From Salinispirillum sp. LH 10-3-1 (lineage in GTDB: Bacteria; Pseudomonadota; Gammaproteobacteria; Pseudomonadales; Natronospirillaceae), in assembly GCF_030643825.1 (NCBI RefSeq), contig NZ_CP101717.1, forward strand, positions 1,302,001 through 1,366,000: 64,000 nucleotides of DNA. The letters are read 5' to 3'. Positions 34,191-43,553 of this stretch are shown here, piece after piece. The first letter of the stretch is position 1, and every line of letters starts with the position of its first letter. The notes beneath the pieces are model-generated. The model worked only from the letters and a program-made list of their open reading frames with translations, made no database searches and was not told the origin of the DNA. The position numbers and the translations under genes are program-made.

Positions 34191-35475
34191 GTGGGTATTG
34201 CAGAAGTTATCGACACTTGGAACATTCGATCGGGGCAAGTCGAAGCATCGACCGCGTGATGCAGCTCATTTATACGGTGGTCCTTATCCTTTCATTCAAA
34301 CTGGTGACGTTACAGCATCAGGAGGGAGAATAACTACATATCGGCAAACTTATTCTGAGGCAGGATTGGCGCAGAGTAGGTTATGGCCAGTCAATACGCT
34401 TTGTATCACTATTGCTGCCAATATTGCGGAAACAGGCCTATTAACATTTCCCGCATGTTTTCCTGATAGTGTTGTCGGTTTTACGGCAGATCCTAAAAAA
34501 GCAGACATTAGATTTATCGAGTATATTTTCCAAGCGTTTAGAGCTTCGGTTAAAAGCAAGGCTTATGGAAGTGTTCAGGAGAACATTAATCTCGAAGTGC
34601 TGAGGAATTTAGAGTTCCCTATACCTTCTTTAAATAATCAAAAGAAAATTGCTGACTTTTTCACCCTGATAGACGACCGCATAGCCCTGCTACGCGAAAC
34701 CAACACCACCTTAGAAGCCATCGCCCAGGCGCTGTTCAAATCCTGGTTTGTCGATTTTGACCCAGTGCACGCCAATGCCGGCACGCAAGCCCCCAGCCTG
34801 CCAGCTGACATCCAAGCGCTATTCCCCTCCCGCCTGGTGGAATCCCCGCAGGGGTTGATACCGGAGGGGTGGGAGTGGAAGCAACTTGTTGAAGCTTATG
34901 AAATAAATCCTAAAAGACAACTAAAAAAGGGGGCGGTAGCGAAATACTTGGATATGGCCAGTGTTCAGACACAAGGCCATGTTACAGCAGATGTTATTGA
35001 ACGGGAGTTTGGTTCAGGTACAAAGTTCTGCAATGGCGACACTTTGCTGGCGCGAATTACACCATGCCTTGAAAATGGTAAAACGGCATTCGTTGATTTT
35101 TTAGATCCTGATGAAATTGGTTGGGGATCCACAGAGTTTGTTGTCTTGAAGCCAAAAGCACCATTACCAGATTTTCATGGCTACTTATTGGCGAGACAAT
35201 CGGTTTTCAGAGATTTTGCAATTCAAAGTATGTCAGGTACCAGCGGGCGACAACGTGTTCAAAATGATGTGTTAGGCAGTTTTACTATTGCAATGCCAGA
35301 TGAGAGAGTCGCTAATGCATTTTCGCAAGTGGTTACCCCAATACAGCAAAGTATTTCAGCTAATCATAGGAAAGCTCAAACACTCGCTAACTTGCGAGAC
35401 ACCTTACTTCCCCGTCTAATTTCCGGCCAGTTGCGTTTGCCAGAGGCTGAAGTAGTTTTGGTAGAGGTGTCATAA
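34180..35475 (+). CDS. hsdS: Type I specificity subunit HsdS
   Basis: Recognises the two halves of a bipartite DNA site and bridges HsdM and HsdR. The 431 residues hold two target-recognition domains (about 1-155 and 215-380), each followed by a conserved helical spacer: KKIADFFTLIDDRIALLRET near 155-200, and KAQTLANLRDTLLPRLISGQ at the C-terminus. The recognition domains are AT-rich, the spacers GC-rich. The ATG at 34180 lies behind GGGAGGG inside hsdM. The DNA site cannot be read from sequence alone. Confidence 0.95.
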   Translation: MSSEWVLQKLSTLGTFDRGKSKHRPRDAAHLYGGPYPFIQTGDVTASGGRITTYRQTYSEAGLAQSRLWPVNTLCITIAANIAETGLLTFPACFPDSVVGFTADPKKADIRFIEYIFQAFRASVKSKAYGSVQENINLEVLRNLEFPIPSLNNQKKIADFFTLIDDRIALLRETNTTLEAIAQALFKSWFVDFDPVHANAGTQAPSLPADIQALFPSRLVESPQGLIPEGWEWKQLVEAYEINPKRQLKKGAVAKYLDMASVQTQGHVTADVIEREFGSGTKFCNGDTLLARITPCLENGKTAFVDFLDPDEIGWGSTEFVVLKPKAPLPDFHGYLLARQSVFRDFAIQSMSGTSGRQRVQNDVLGSFTIAMPDERVANAFSQVVTPIQQSISANHRKAQTLANLRDTLLPRLISGQLRLPEAEVVLVEVS

Positions 35476-35600
35476 ATCATGCTCAACAATCAACTCAGTG
35501 GGTTGATAGCCACGCTGGAGGCTAGAATTGTATTCGAAAAGCTACAGCAGTAATCAAGTTCTAGTTATCTGTTGTGTCAAATAATGGGCAGGGAGTGTTT

Positions 35601-37961
35601 ATGAAAGGTTTTTCTAATCCGGAAGCGCGTGAATTTTTACAACGGATGAAGACTGAAAAAAACCATGAATGGTTTAGTGCTGCAATTACTGTAATCAGGG
35701 CCACATTCCCTAATGCTGATGTTTGGTTAACTGGCGGGATGGATAAACAATACATCGACGTTCGAATTGGCCGTAAGACTAGAGACAGTAAGGCAGGTCA
35801 GCCGGTTCTGTATGTCTTTTGTCGCAAAGGCTGGGATGAGCCGAAACTGGAGACTAGCGAAAGCCAACTGAACTCCACTTTTGTTCTCACTCCAAGCAGT
35901 CATCGAACCGTTTCAGAACTAACAGCATTTTTTGCTGAGAACAGTGAAGTGTTCTCGGCTGTAAAACACAAGTTGGAGGGCAGTGGTTTAAACCCCGATG
36001 ATTATGGTTACGAAGTAAGTGATGACTTGCTATATAAGGAAAAAATAATTAAGAGTATAACCTTGCCCCTGAACCAAATTCTCTATGGCCCGCCCGGCAC
36101 TGGAAAAACCTACGAAACAATTCGAGCTGCGCTTGCCATTCTCGATCCTGAATCAGTAGCGGACTATGATGCCATGATGCAACCGTCTAGAACTCCTGCA
36201 GAAAAGCAAAATGCGCGTCAGGTGTTAAAAGCGCGGTTTGACCTTCTGCACCATGACAACTACGTCCAGTTTGTGACCTTTCATCAAAGCTTTAGCTATG
36301 AGGATTTCGTTGAGGGTATTAGGGCGGAGGCAGATGAGGTAACCAAACAAATTCAGTATCAAGTGGTAGATGGTGTTTTTAAAAGCTTGTGCGAGCTTGC
36401 AGACGTTCGGGTCACAAAACAAGCCGAAGCACCGGTTGATTTGTCAGGCCGAAGGGTTTGGAAAATGTCCTTAGGTAACACCTTAGGCAGTGATGCTAGC
36501 ATCTACGACGAGTGTATTGAGAACGACTGTATATTACTGGGCTATGGTGACAACATAGACTTTTCTGCTTGTAACACAAGAGCTGAGATCCGAGCTCAGT
36601 TTGAGCAGCAAGGAATAAGCTTAAATGGCAATAATGATTACAACTTAACCAGCGTGAGCATCTTCATCACTAAAATGAAGTTGGGTGATTTGGTTGTAGT
36701 GAGTGATGGAAATTTTAAGTTCCGTGCAATCGCGGAAATCACTGGTGACTATGATTATCATCCACACCCAGACTATGACGATGGTTATGCACAGAAAAGA
36801 AAAGTGAAGTGGTTACGTCAATTCACACCTTCGTTGCCGCATACAGAGCTACTCACCGGACAATTTAGCCAAATGACATTGTATGAGCTGAAGAAACCCA
36901 GCTTAGACAAAGTAAAACTTGAAACCCTGCTGGGTACGAAAACATCTGCTGCAAGCTCAGCAAATTTCAGTATTGGGCAAGTAATAGGACGAGATTACAA
37001 AATTGTCAGGGTAACGCCCGATTTGGTTGAGCTTAAAAAGCCCAACGATAATTTACTGCCTTTTGCCATGAGCATGCTTGATGAGTTAGCAACGGCGGTT
37101 CGCCAAGGTAAAATAACCGTCGAGGATATTCGAAAGAAAACAGCCATAGAGAAGTTGCCAGGTTCAAATTTGGAACCTTACCTGGTGAATGGTTATCAGA
37201 ATGTTTTGGCACCCCTTGTTCAGTTCATGCTTTCTGTGAACAGCGAGAAACTGAAGGGCACAGCACCGAATGCGCGAGTTCTGATCATTGATGAAATTAA
37301 CCGTGGCAACATTTCGCGGATTTTTGGTGAGCTCATCACATTGATTGAGCCCAGCAAGCGAGCCGGAGCAGGTGAAGAGCTTGAAGTCGTTCTTCCGTAT
37401 TCGAAAAAGCGATTTAAAGTGCCAAGCAACCTCTACATCATTGGCACAATGAACACGGCCGACCGCTCTTTAGCCGGGCTAGATTTAGCGTTGCGCCGCC
37501 GTTTTACTTTTGTCGAAATGCCACCCAAGCCGGAACTGTTAGATGGCCTGATGGTTGAAGGTATTGATATTGGACAAATGCTGCGGGTGATGAACCAGCG
37601 TATCACGGCACTGCTGGATCGCGATCACTGTATTGGCCATGCTTACTTTATGCCGCTTTTTGATAGCCCAAGCCTGCAACGGCTGGCAGATATATTCTCG
37701 CAAAACATCTTGCCGCTGCTGCAGGAGTACTTCTTTGAAGACTGGCAGCGCATTCGGTGGATACTGGCCGACCAGACTAAATCAGTTTCTTTTGCCTTTG
37801 TGGTCAACGATGAACAAATCGATGCGCAACAGCTGTTCCCTAGCGTGGCACAATTTAAGCCACGTGAGTGCTGGCGCATAAATACCAGCGCATTTATGCA
37901 GGTTGAAGCCTATCAACGTATTTACCAAGCTGAAAAAGAAGTAACGGGGCCGGAAGCCTAA
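35601..37961 (+). CDS. mcrB: McrB-like GTPase with an internal EVE/PUA-like domain
   Basis: NTP-driven motor of a type IV, modification-dependent restriction system. From the ATG at 35601 (behind AGGGAG; an upstream GTG lacks a site) it has 786 residues. Order: an unrecognised N-terminal region (1-145); Walker A GPPGTGKT (163-170) of the McrB AAA+ module; an inserted domain (about 285-431) starting VWKMSLG and containing ILLGYGDN, GDLVVVSDG, AEITGDYDYH and KRKVKWL, which resembles EVE/PUA-like modified-base readers; then Walker B VLIIDEINRGN (560-570) and the McrB signature GTMNTADRS (615-623). The classical DUF3578 DNA-binding domain is not evident. The insertion call is from motif memory, not a search. 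mcrC follows with overlapping TAATG. Confidence 0.88.
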   Translation: MKGFSNPEAREFLQRMKTEKNHEWFSAAITVIRATFPNADVWLTGGMDKQYIDVRIGRKTRDSKAGQPVLYVFCRKGWDEPKLETSESQLNSTFVLTPSSHRTVSELTAFFAENSEVFSAVKHKLEGSGLNPDDYGYEVSDDLLYKEKIIKSITLPLNQILYGPPGTGKTYETIRAALAILDPESVADYDAMMQPSRTPAEKQNARQVLKARFDLLHHDNYVQFVTFHQSFSYEDFVEGIRAEADEVTKQIQYQVVDGVFKSLCELADVRVTKQAEAPVDLSGRRVWKMSLGNTLGSDASIYDECIENDCILLGYGDNIDFSACNTRAEIRAQFEQQGISLNGNNDYNLTSVSIFITKMKLGDLVVVSDGNFKFRAIAEITGDYDYHPHPDYDDGYAQKRKVKWLRQFTPSLPHTELLTGQFSQMTLYELKKPSLDKVKLETLLGTKTSAASSANFSIGQVIGRDYKIVRVTPDLVELKKPNDNLLPFAMSMLDELATAVRQGKITVEDIRKKTAIEKLPGSNLEPYLVNGYQNVLAPLVQFMLSVNSEKLKGTAPNARVLIIDEINRGNISRIFGELITLIEPSKRAGAGEELEVVLPYSKKRFKVPSNLYIIGTMNTADRSLAGLDLALRRRFTFVEMPPKPELLDGLMVEGIDIGQMLRVMNQRITALLDRDHCIGHAYFMPLFDSPSLQRLADIFSQNILPLLQEYFFEDWQRIRWILADQTKSVSFAFVVNDEQIDAQQLFPSVAQFKPRECWRINTSAFMQVEAYQRIYQAEKEVTGPEA

Positions 37962-39274
37962 TGCAGCCGGTCGTGGTGCGCGAATATGCTCGCCTAACGT
38001 CTGCGCCTCTGGCTGCGAATACGCTGGATCAAGCGCACATACCGGTGTCAGCCTTTAGCTGGTTGGTAAAGCTGGGCCAGCAATTTAAAGCCAACGGTTT
38101 GCAATTGTTGCAGCTTGATGATCAGCAGTGGCTGCGGCTGGATAACTATGTTGGTGTGCTGGAATCGCCCTGCGGCCAGGTAATTGAGATATTGCCTAAG
38201 CACAGGGTTGAGGGCGAATGTGTTGGTAGCGCCCGTATGTTGCTGCGTAAGCTTATTTTAAATGCCATGCAGCTTAAGCAACGTGAAACACAGCATACCG
38301 ATATAGAGCGCTTTGATGCGCCCTTGCCTGAATGGTTAATGCAGCAGTTTTTAACCGAGCTGGATCATTTGATAAAGCGTGGTTTGCGTTTTGACTACCA
38401 CCGGGTAGAAGAGCAACAACGATTTTTGCGTGGCCAGTTAGATGTAGTAAAGCAGTTGCGCCAACCGCCTGGGCGCGAGCATGTGTTTCATATCCGCCAT
38501 GATGTATTTTCCGCCGACCGGCCAGAAAACCGGTTGCTTAAAGCGGCACTGCTGCGCGTATGCAAAACTACGCAAGATAACAACAACTGGCGTTTAGCGC
38601 ATGAACTGCAAAGCATGCTGCAAGAATTGCCGGTATCAACGGATTTTCAAAGTGATTTTAAGTTCTGGCGCACTGATCGCTTGATGGCGCATTATCAGGC
38701 GATCAAGCCTTGGTGCGAGTTTGTGCTTAGCCAGCATGTGCCCCTTGCAGTGCAAGGGCAGTGGCAGGGCATTAGCATGCTGTTCCCGATGGAGCGCTTA
38801 TTTGAAAGCTATGTTGCCGCTGAACTTGGTGCAGCGGCCCAGCGCATGCCGGGTATCAAAGGCGAAGTGAATACCCAGCTAGCCAGCAAGTATTTATGTA
38901 CACACCAAGGCAAAGACTTTTTTCAGTTAAAGCCAGACTTGCAACTTAAGTTGGGTGCAAAGCGTTGGATCTTGGATACCAAGTGGAAGTTACTTGATGT
39001 CGCGGATCGGGAAAAAAAGTATGGGTTAAGCCACCAGGATTTTTATCAGCTTTTTGCCTATGGTCAATATTATCTGGGCGGTGAGGGCACGCTGGTACTG
39101 ATTTATCCCGCATGGGAAAAGTTTCCGAGTGGTACTCGTTTGGCAGAATTTTGTTTTAATGATCAACTCAGGCTTTTGGTACTGCCTTTTGATCTTGAAG
39201 ACGACGATGCAGCGTTCAATTTGATTGTGCAGCTGCAGCAGAGTAACCCGCAGCCGATACATCGAGTAGGCTGA
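37961..39274 (+). CDS. mcrC: McrC-like nuclease subunit
   Basis: Nuclease partner of McrB, 437 residues. N-terminal McrC domain (about 40-290) and a C-terminal PD-(D/E)xK nuclease with D326 in LKPDLQL and D339-x-K341 in WILDTKWK. It binds the McrB hexamer, stimulates NTP hydrolysis and cuts DNA. Its start overlaps the mcrB stop by one base. It lies 17 bases before hsdR, so the type IV pair sits inside the type I operon. Confidence 0.92.
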   Translation: MQPVVVREYARLTSAPLAANTLDQAHIPVSAFSWLVKLGQQFKANGLQLLQLDDQQWLRLDNYVGVLESPCGQVIEILPKHRVEGECVGSARMLLRKLILNAMQLKQRETQHTDIERFDAPLPEWLMQQFLTELDHLIKRGLRFDYHRVEEQQRFLRGQLDVVKQLRQPPGREHVFHIRHDVFSADRPENRLLKAALLRVCKTTQDNNNWRLAHELQSMLQELPVSTDFQSDFKFWRTDRLMAHYQAIKPWCEFVLSQHVPLAVQGQWQGISMLFPMERLFESYVAAELGAAAQRMPGIKGEVNTQLASKYLCTHQGKDFFQLKPDLQLKLGAKRWILDTKWKLLDVADREKKYGLSHQDFYQLFAYGQYYLGGEGTLVLIYPAWEKFPSGTRLAEFCFNDQLRLLVLPFDLEDDDAAFNLIVQLQQSNPQPIHRVG

Positions 39275-39291
39275 AAGTATTGGGGAGTGGT

Positions 39292-42200
39292 ATGACGGAA
39301 GACCAGTTAGAGCAGGAAGTGCTGGGATGGCTGAGCGAGGTTGGCTATACACCGGTTAATGGCTATGACATTGCCCCGGACGGACCCGCTGCCGAGCGCG
39401 CTGATTATGTGCAGCCCTTGTTACTCGAACGCCTTAAGGCATCGATTGCCCGCTTAAATCCCCATATCCCCCTAGTAGCTCAAGATGATGCGCTGGCTCA
39501 GCTTAAGGAGCTGGGTATACCGGCGCTGATGTCAGCCAACCGACGTTTTCACAACCTGCTGTTAAGCGGCGTGCCGGTGCAGTACCAAAAAGACGGTGAA
39601 ACCCGTGGTGATTTTGTTCAGCTGATTGACTGGGAAAACAGCCCCGGCAGCAATGAGTTTTTAGCGGCCAACCAATACACCCTCAAAGGACCGAAGCATT
39701 CGCGCCGGCCAGACATCATTCTGTTTATTAACGGCTTGCCGCTGGTGCTGATTGAGCTAAAAAACCCGGCCGATGTGCATGCCGACATCTGGAAGGCGTT
39801 CGATCAAATTCAAACCTACAAAGAACAAATCCCTGATGTATTTCAGTACAACGAAATACTGGTGATCAGCGATGGCTCGGAAGCGCGCATGGGCTCGCTC
39901 TCGGCCAATGCTGAGCGCTTTATGCAGTGGCGTACCATAGATGGCGCTAACCTGGATCCTTTGGGGCAGTTTGATGAACTGGAAACCATGGTGCATGGCG
40001 TGTTTGCACCAGAGTACTTGCTGGATTACCTGCGCTTTTTTGTGTTGTTTGAAGACGATGGCACCCTGGTAAAAAAGATAGCCGGTTATCATCAGTTCCA
40101 TGCGGTGCGCTCGGCGATTCAGCAGGTGGTGACCGCTTCGCGTGATGATGTGCAGGCCAAGCATAAAGGCAAAGGTGGGGTGGTGTGGCATACTCAGGGC
40201 AGTGGTAAAAGCATTACCATGACTTGCTTTGCTGCTCGGGTGATGCGTGAAGCCGCGATGGAAAATCCGACCATTGTCGTGATCACCGACCGTAATGACC
40301 TTGACGGCCAGTTGTTTGGCGTATTTTCGCTGGCGCAAGACTTATTGCGCGAGCAACCAGTGCAGGTGGATACGCGGCAAGACTTACGCGAAAAGCTCAG
40401 CAACCGACCTTCGGGCGGGATTGTCTTTGCCACTATTCAAAAGTTTGCTCCGGGTGCTGATGAGGATAAGTTCCCAGTGCTTTCCACTCGACATAATATC
40501 GTGGTGATTGCTGATGAGGCGCATCGCACCCAGTACGGCTTTGATGCCAAGTTGAAAGAAAAAACCCACGTCAGAGAGGCAGCAGAGCCTAAAGCGACGT
40601 ACAACGTGTTTCAAGTTGGCTACGCACAGCACCTTCGTGACGCCTTACCCAACGCTACTTTTGTGGCTTTTACCGGTACACCGGTATCCAGTGAAGACCG
40701 TGATACTCGTGCGGTGTTTGGCGATTATATTCACATCTACGACATGCAGCAGGCGAAAGAAGATGGTGCTACGGTGGCCATATACTATGAGTCGCGTTTG
40801 GCAAAGCTCAGCCTGAAGCAGGATGAATTGCCGCAAGTAGATGATGACGTAGACGAGTTGGCCGAGGACGAAGAGGAAGAGCAGCAGAGTAAGTTGAAAA
40901 GTAAGTGGGCAGCGCTTGAGCGCGTAGTCGGTGCTGCACCTCGTATTCAGCAGGTTGCCCAAGATCTAGTAGCGCATTTTGACGAAAGAAATAAAGCTCA
41001 GCAGGGTAAAGCCATGGTGGTCGCGATGAGTCGCGAGATCTGTGTACACCTGTACAACGAAATTGTGTCGCTGCGCCCAGAATGGCATGACGATGACCCC
41101 GAAAAGGGCGGTATTAAAGTGATTATGACTGGCTCAGCCAGCGACAAAGCCTTGTTGCGGCCACACATTCACCCTAAGCAGGTGAAAAAGCGACTGGAGA
41201 AGCGCTTTAAAGACCCGGCAGATCCGTTGCAGCTAGTGATCGTGCGCGATATGTGGCTGACGGGTTTTGATGCACCTTGCGTGCATACTTTGTATGTCGA
41301 TAAGCCGATGAAAGGACACAACCTGATGCAGGCTATTGCTCGCGTAAATCGGGTATTTAAAGACAAACAAGGTGGTTTGGTGGTGGATTACATAGGCATC
41401 GCCAATGAGCTTAAAGCCGCTCTTAAGGAATACTCCGCCAGCAATGGCCGAGGTAAACCTACCGTGGATGCTGCAGAAGCCTGGGCAGTGCTGGAAGAGA
41501 AGCTCGACATACTGCGCGGTATGCTGCATGGCTTTGACTATGGTGACTTTGGCGTCAGTAGCCATAAGTTGATTGCTGGTGCGGCTAACCATGTGCTGGG
41601 CGTTCAGGATGGAAAGAGGCGCTTTGCCGATACGACGCTTGCCATGAGTAAAGCCTTCAGCTTGTGCTGTACGCTGGACGAAGCTAAAGCGGTACGAGAG
41701 GAAGTTGCCTTTCTGCAGGCCGTGAAGGTGTTGCTGACTAAGCGCGAAATCAGTAATAAAAAGCGCAGTGATGAAGAAAAGGAACAGGCAATTCGGCAGA
41801 TTATCGGTCAGGCCATAGTGTCTGATCAGGTAGTGGATATTTTCGATGCGGTCGGTTTGGATAAGCCCAATATCGGACTGTTAGATGATGAGTTTTTGAA
41901 TGAGGTGCGAAACCTGCCTGAACGCAACTTGGCGGTTGAACTTTTGGAGCGCTTGCTGGAAGGTCAGATAAAGACTCGCTTTGCCAGTAACGTAATTCAG
42001 CAAAAGAAATTCTCCGAGATGCTCATCAATGTGGTCATTCGTTATCAAAACCGCAGCATAGAAACCGCTCAGGTCATGGAAGAATTGGTCGAGATGGCGA
42101 AGAAATTCCGCGAAGCAGCCAAGCGTGGCGAAGAACTCGGTTTGTCAGATGACGAGGTGAAATTTTACGATGCTTTGGTGAACAATCAAGCGGCTGTACT

Positions 42201-42423
42201 GGAGCTGGGGGACGAAACGCTTAAGAAAATTGCTCATGAGCTTACCGAAAATCTGCGTAAGAACATCAGTATCGATTGGAGTAAGCGTGAGAGCGTGCGT
42301 GCCAGTTTGCGACTGATGGTTAAGCGTATCCTGCGTAAATATAAGTACCCGCCAGACCAAGCTGAGGAAGCGATTCAGCTCGTGTTACAGCAGGCAGAGG
42401 CATTGGGAGAAGAGTGGGTGTGA
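39292..42423 (+). CDS. hsdR: Type I restriction subunit HsdR
   Basis: ATP-dependent translocase and endonuclease of the type I system, 1043 residues from the ATG at 39292 behind GGGGAG; a TTG 12 bases earlier is less likely. N-terminal nuclease [22 protein letters not shown] (D141, E155, K157); SF2 motor with Walker A TQGSGKS (about 301-307), DEAHRTQYG and VAFTGTP; later SF2 motifs [10 protein letters not shown] and [10 protein letters not shown]; then a helical C-terminal region for HsdM contact. Length near EcoR124I HsdR (1038) supports type IC. It lies 29 bases from the right repeat. Confidence 0.96.
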   Translation: MTEDQLEQEVLGWLSEVGYTPVNGYDIAPDGPAAERADYVQPLLLERLKASIARLNPHIPLVAQDDALAQLKELGIPALMSANRRFHNLLLSGVPVQYQKDGETRGDFVQLIDWENSPGSNEFLAANQYTLKGPKHSRRPDIILFINGLPLVLIELKNPADVHADIWKAFDQIQTYKEQIPDVFQYNEILVISDGSEARMGSLSANAERFMQWRTIDGANLDPLGQFDELETMVHGVFAPEYLLDYLRFFVLFEDDGTLVKKIAGYHQFHAVRSAIQQVVTASRDDVQAKHKGKGGVVWHTQGSGKSITMTCFAARVMREAAMENPTIVVITDRNDLDGQLFGVFSLAQDLLREQPVQVDTRQDLREKLSNRPSGGIVFATIQKFAPGADEDKFPVLSTRHNIVVIADEAHRTQYGFDAKLKEKTHVREAAEPKATYNVFQVGYAQHLRDALPNATFVAFTGTPVSSEDRDTRAVFGDYIHIYDMQQAKEDGATVAIYYESRLAKLSLKQDELPQVDDDVDELAEDEEEEQQSKLKSKWAALERVVGAAPRIQQVAQDLVAHFDERNKAQQGKAMVVAMSREICVHLYNEIVSLRPEWHDDDPEKGGIKVIMTGSASDKALLRPHIHPKQVKKRLEKRFKDPADPLQLVIVRDMWLTGFDAPCVHTLYVDKPMKGHNLMQAIARVNRVFKDKQGGLVVDYIGIANELKAALKEYSASNGRGKPTVDAAEAWAVLEEKLDILRGMLHGFDYGDFGVSSHKLIAGAANHVLGVQDGKRRFADTTLAMSKAFSLCCTLDEAKAVREEVAFLQAVKVLLTKREISNKKRSDEEKEQAIRQIIGQAIVSDQVVDIFDAVGLDKPNIGLLDDEFLNEVRNLPERNLAVELLERLLEGQIKTRFASNVIQQKKFSEMLINVVIRYQNRSIETAQVMEELVEMAKKFREAAKRGEELGLSDDEVKFYDALVNNQAAVLELGDETLKKIAHELTENLRKNISIDWSKRESVRASLRLMVKRILRKYKYPPDQAEEAIQLVLQQAEALGEEWV

Positions 42424-42451
42424 ATCGAGCGCACCTACCGTCCACATCGCT

Positions 42452-43015
42452 TTATCGATACCCGTGCAGCAATGCCAACACCCCGAACAGCATAAACAGC
42501 GCTGCGGAAAGTCCGCGTATCCATGTGAGGGAAACGCGCTGCATTAACCACTGTCCACCGAAGATCACTGGTGCATTAGCCAACACCATTCCCAGCGTCG
42601 TGCCGATGATAACAGCCACTAAATTATCGAAACGTGCGGCCAGCAGCACGGTAGCCACCTGGGTTTTATCGCCGATTTCAGCAATGAAAAACAGTACGAA
42701 GGACGCCGTAAAAGCCCCCATGCCCAGCCAGCGCGAGTCTGCACCATCGTCTTTGTCGGGTATCAGCACCCAAGCACCGAGTAAAATGAAACTGCCGCCA
42801 ACAATCAGCGGCAACCAGTGCGCAGGCAGTAATCCAGCCATCCAGTGACCAAGCCAAGCGGAAACGCCGTGGTTGAGTAGCGTGGCAACGATAATGCCCC
42901 ACAGCACAGGCCATGGGCGCTTAAAGCGCGCTATCAGGAAGAGCGACAACAGCTGGGTTTTGTCGCCGATTTCGGCCAGGGTGACGGCGAGCGTTGAGTA
43001 GAGAAAAGCCTCCAT
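42452..43015 (-). CDS. GDT1/UPF0016-family membrane transporter
   Basis: 187-residue inner-membrane protein with six to seven helices and the duplicated family motif AEIGDKTQ (14-21 and 111-118). Members (MneA, TMEM165, Gdt1) move Mn2+ or Ca2+; bacterial ones are mainly manganese exporters, which is the likely role. The last 12 codons (ending LHGYR) are the sequence duplicated at 32403-32440 and mark the insertion point of the defence island; the gene itself is intact. A small unknown gene ends 6 bases upstream and is probably co-transcribed. Confidence 0.92.
   Translation of the reverse strand: MEAFLYSTLAVTLAEIGDKTQLLSLFLIARFKRPWPVLWGIIVATLLNHGVSAWLGHWMAGLLPAHWLPLIVGGSFILLGAWVLIPDKDDGADSRWLGMGAFTASFVLFFIAEIGDKTQVATVLLAARFDNLVAVIIGTTLGMVLANAPVIFGGQWLMQRVSLTWIRGLSAALFMLFGVLALLHGYR
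42453..42490. repeat. Right 38-bp direct repeat (attR-like)
   Basis: Identical to 32403-32440 and forms the authentic 3' end of the GDT1-family gene. The distance between copies is exactly 10,050 bases. Confidence 0.9.
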
Positions 43016-43021
43016 AGCTAC

Positions 43022-43369
43022 TTAGGCTGGCTCGTCGTCGCTGTAAAGCTCCCAGACTTTTTCTAATTGGTCCTGGTGCCACATCTCCGCCTCAGTGCCG
43101 TCTTCCGGTCCGGCGTACAAATTGAGCGTGTTGGCCGTCAGGAAATAACCCGGCCGTGGGAACTCTTTACCTTTTTGTACTACAACCGAAGTTAGCTGCG
43201 GACGACCCAGTACGGCGTCTTCCCATTGTAAGGTTTCCAGCGCCTGCGTCAGCGTTTTCATTGCGGGTGACTTCAACGCCAATGCCTTGATCACCGCTTG
43301 ATAGGGTAGGGTAGAGCGCGTTTCTGCCACGCCTTTTAGCAGGCTGCGCAGGTGACTGAGGTTGAGCAT
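43022..43369 (-). CDS. Small protein of unknown function
   Basis: 115 residues from the ATG at 43369 (GGA nearby; an upstream TTG is less likely). Not recognised. The N-terminus (MLNLSHLRSLLKGVAETRSTLPYQAVIKALAL) and SPAMKTLTQALETLQWED look helical and could form a small winged-helix-like domain; the middle RPQLTSVVVQKGKEFPRPGYF is strand-like and the C-terminus is acidic (YSDDEPA). Soluble, no signal peptide. Six bases separate it from the GDT1-family gene, suggesting an operon. Confidence 0.7.
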   Translation of the reverse strand: MLNLSHLRSLLKGVAETRSTLPYQAVIKALALKSPAMKTLTQALETLQWEDAVLGRPQLTSVVVQKGKEFPRPGYFLTANTLNLYAGPEDGTEAEMWHQDQLEKVWELYSDDEPA

Positions 43370-43553
43370 GGTGACTGTTCCGTTGGCCAAAGATCGATCA
43401 GGTGATCCGATGAGGGTGATAGAGTATCGCCAAACCCGTGCCTTTACAAAACCAGAGCACGACCCGTATCACGAAATTGTTATAAAATAGGCGCCGCTCA
43501 TGGCCTTGCTGTGCGAGCATAGCGGTCTCTTTTTCATGTGGTAGAGGTGAATT

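Larger units (their letters stand above)
32403..42490. mobile_element. Defence island flanked by target-gene repeats
   Basis: A 10,050-bp unit (repeat to repeat) carrying hsdM, hsdS, mcrB, mcrC and hsdR in one orientation, inserted at the 3' end of a GDT1-family gene whose coding sequence is restored by the right repeat. This is the layout left by site-specific integration into a gene end. No integrase, transposase or toxin-antitoxin gene is inside. Local composition, especially in hsdS and the start of mcrB, is more AT-rich than the flanks. Integration by a recombinase in trans, or loss of one, is inference. Confidence 0.75.

Noticed and set aside
35479-35553. 24-codon open frame after hsdS (MLNNQLSGLIATLEARIVFE and on)
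   Set aside because: Too short and without a ribosome site; perhaps a remnant, but nothing supports a functional gene.
40194-41592. Minus-strand frames inside hsdR
   Set aside because: Shadow frames; the HsdR reading frame is intact with all motifs.
32619-42423. BREX, DISARM or CBASS components in the defence island
   Set aside because: Only HsdMSR and McrBC proteins are present; no PglX/PglZ, DrmA/B or cyclase homologues were seen.
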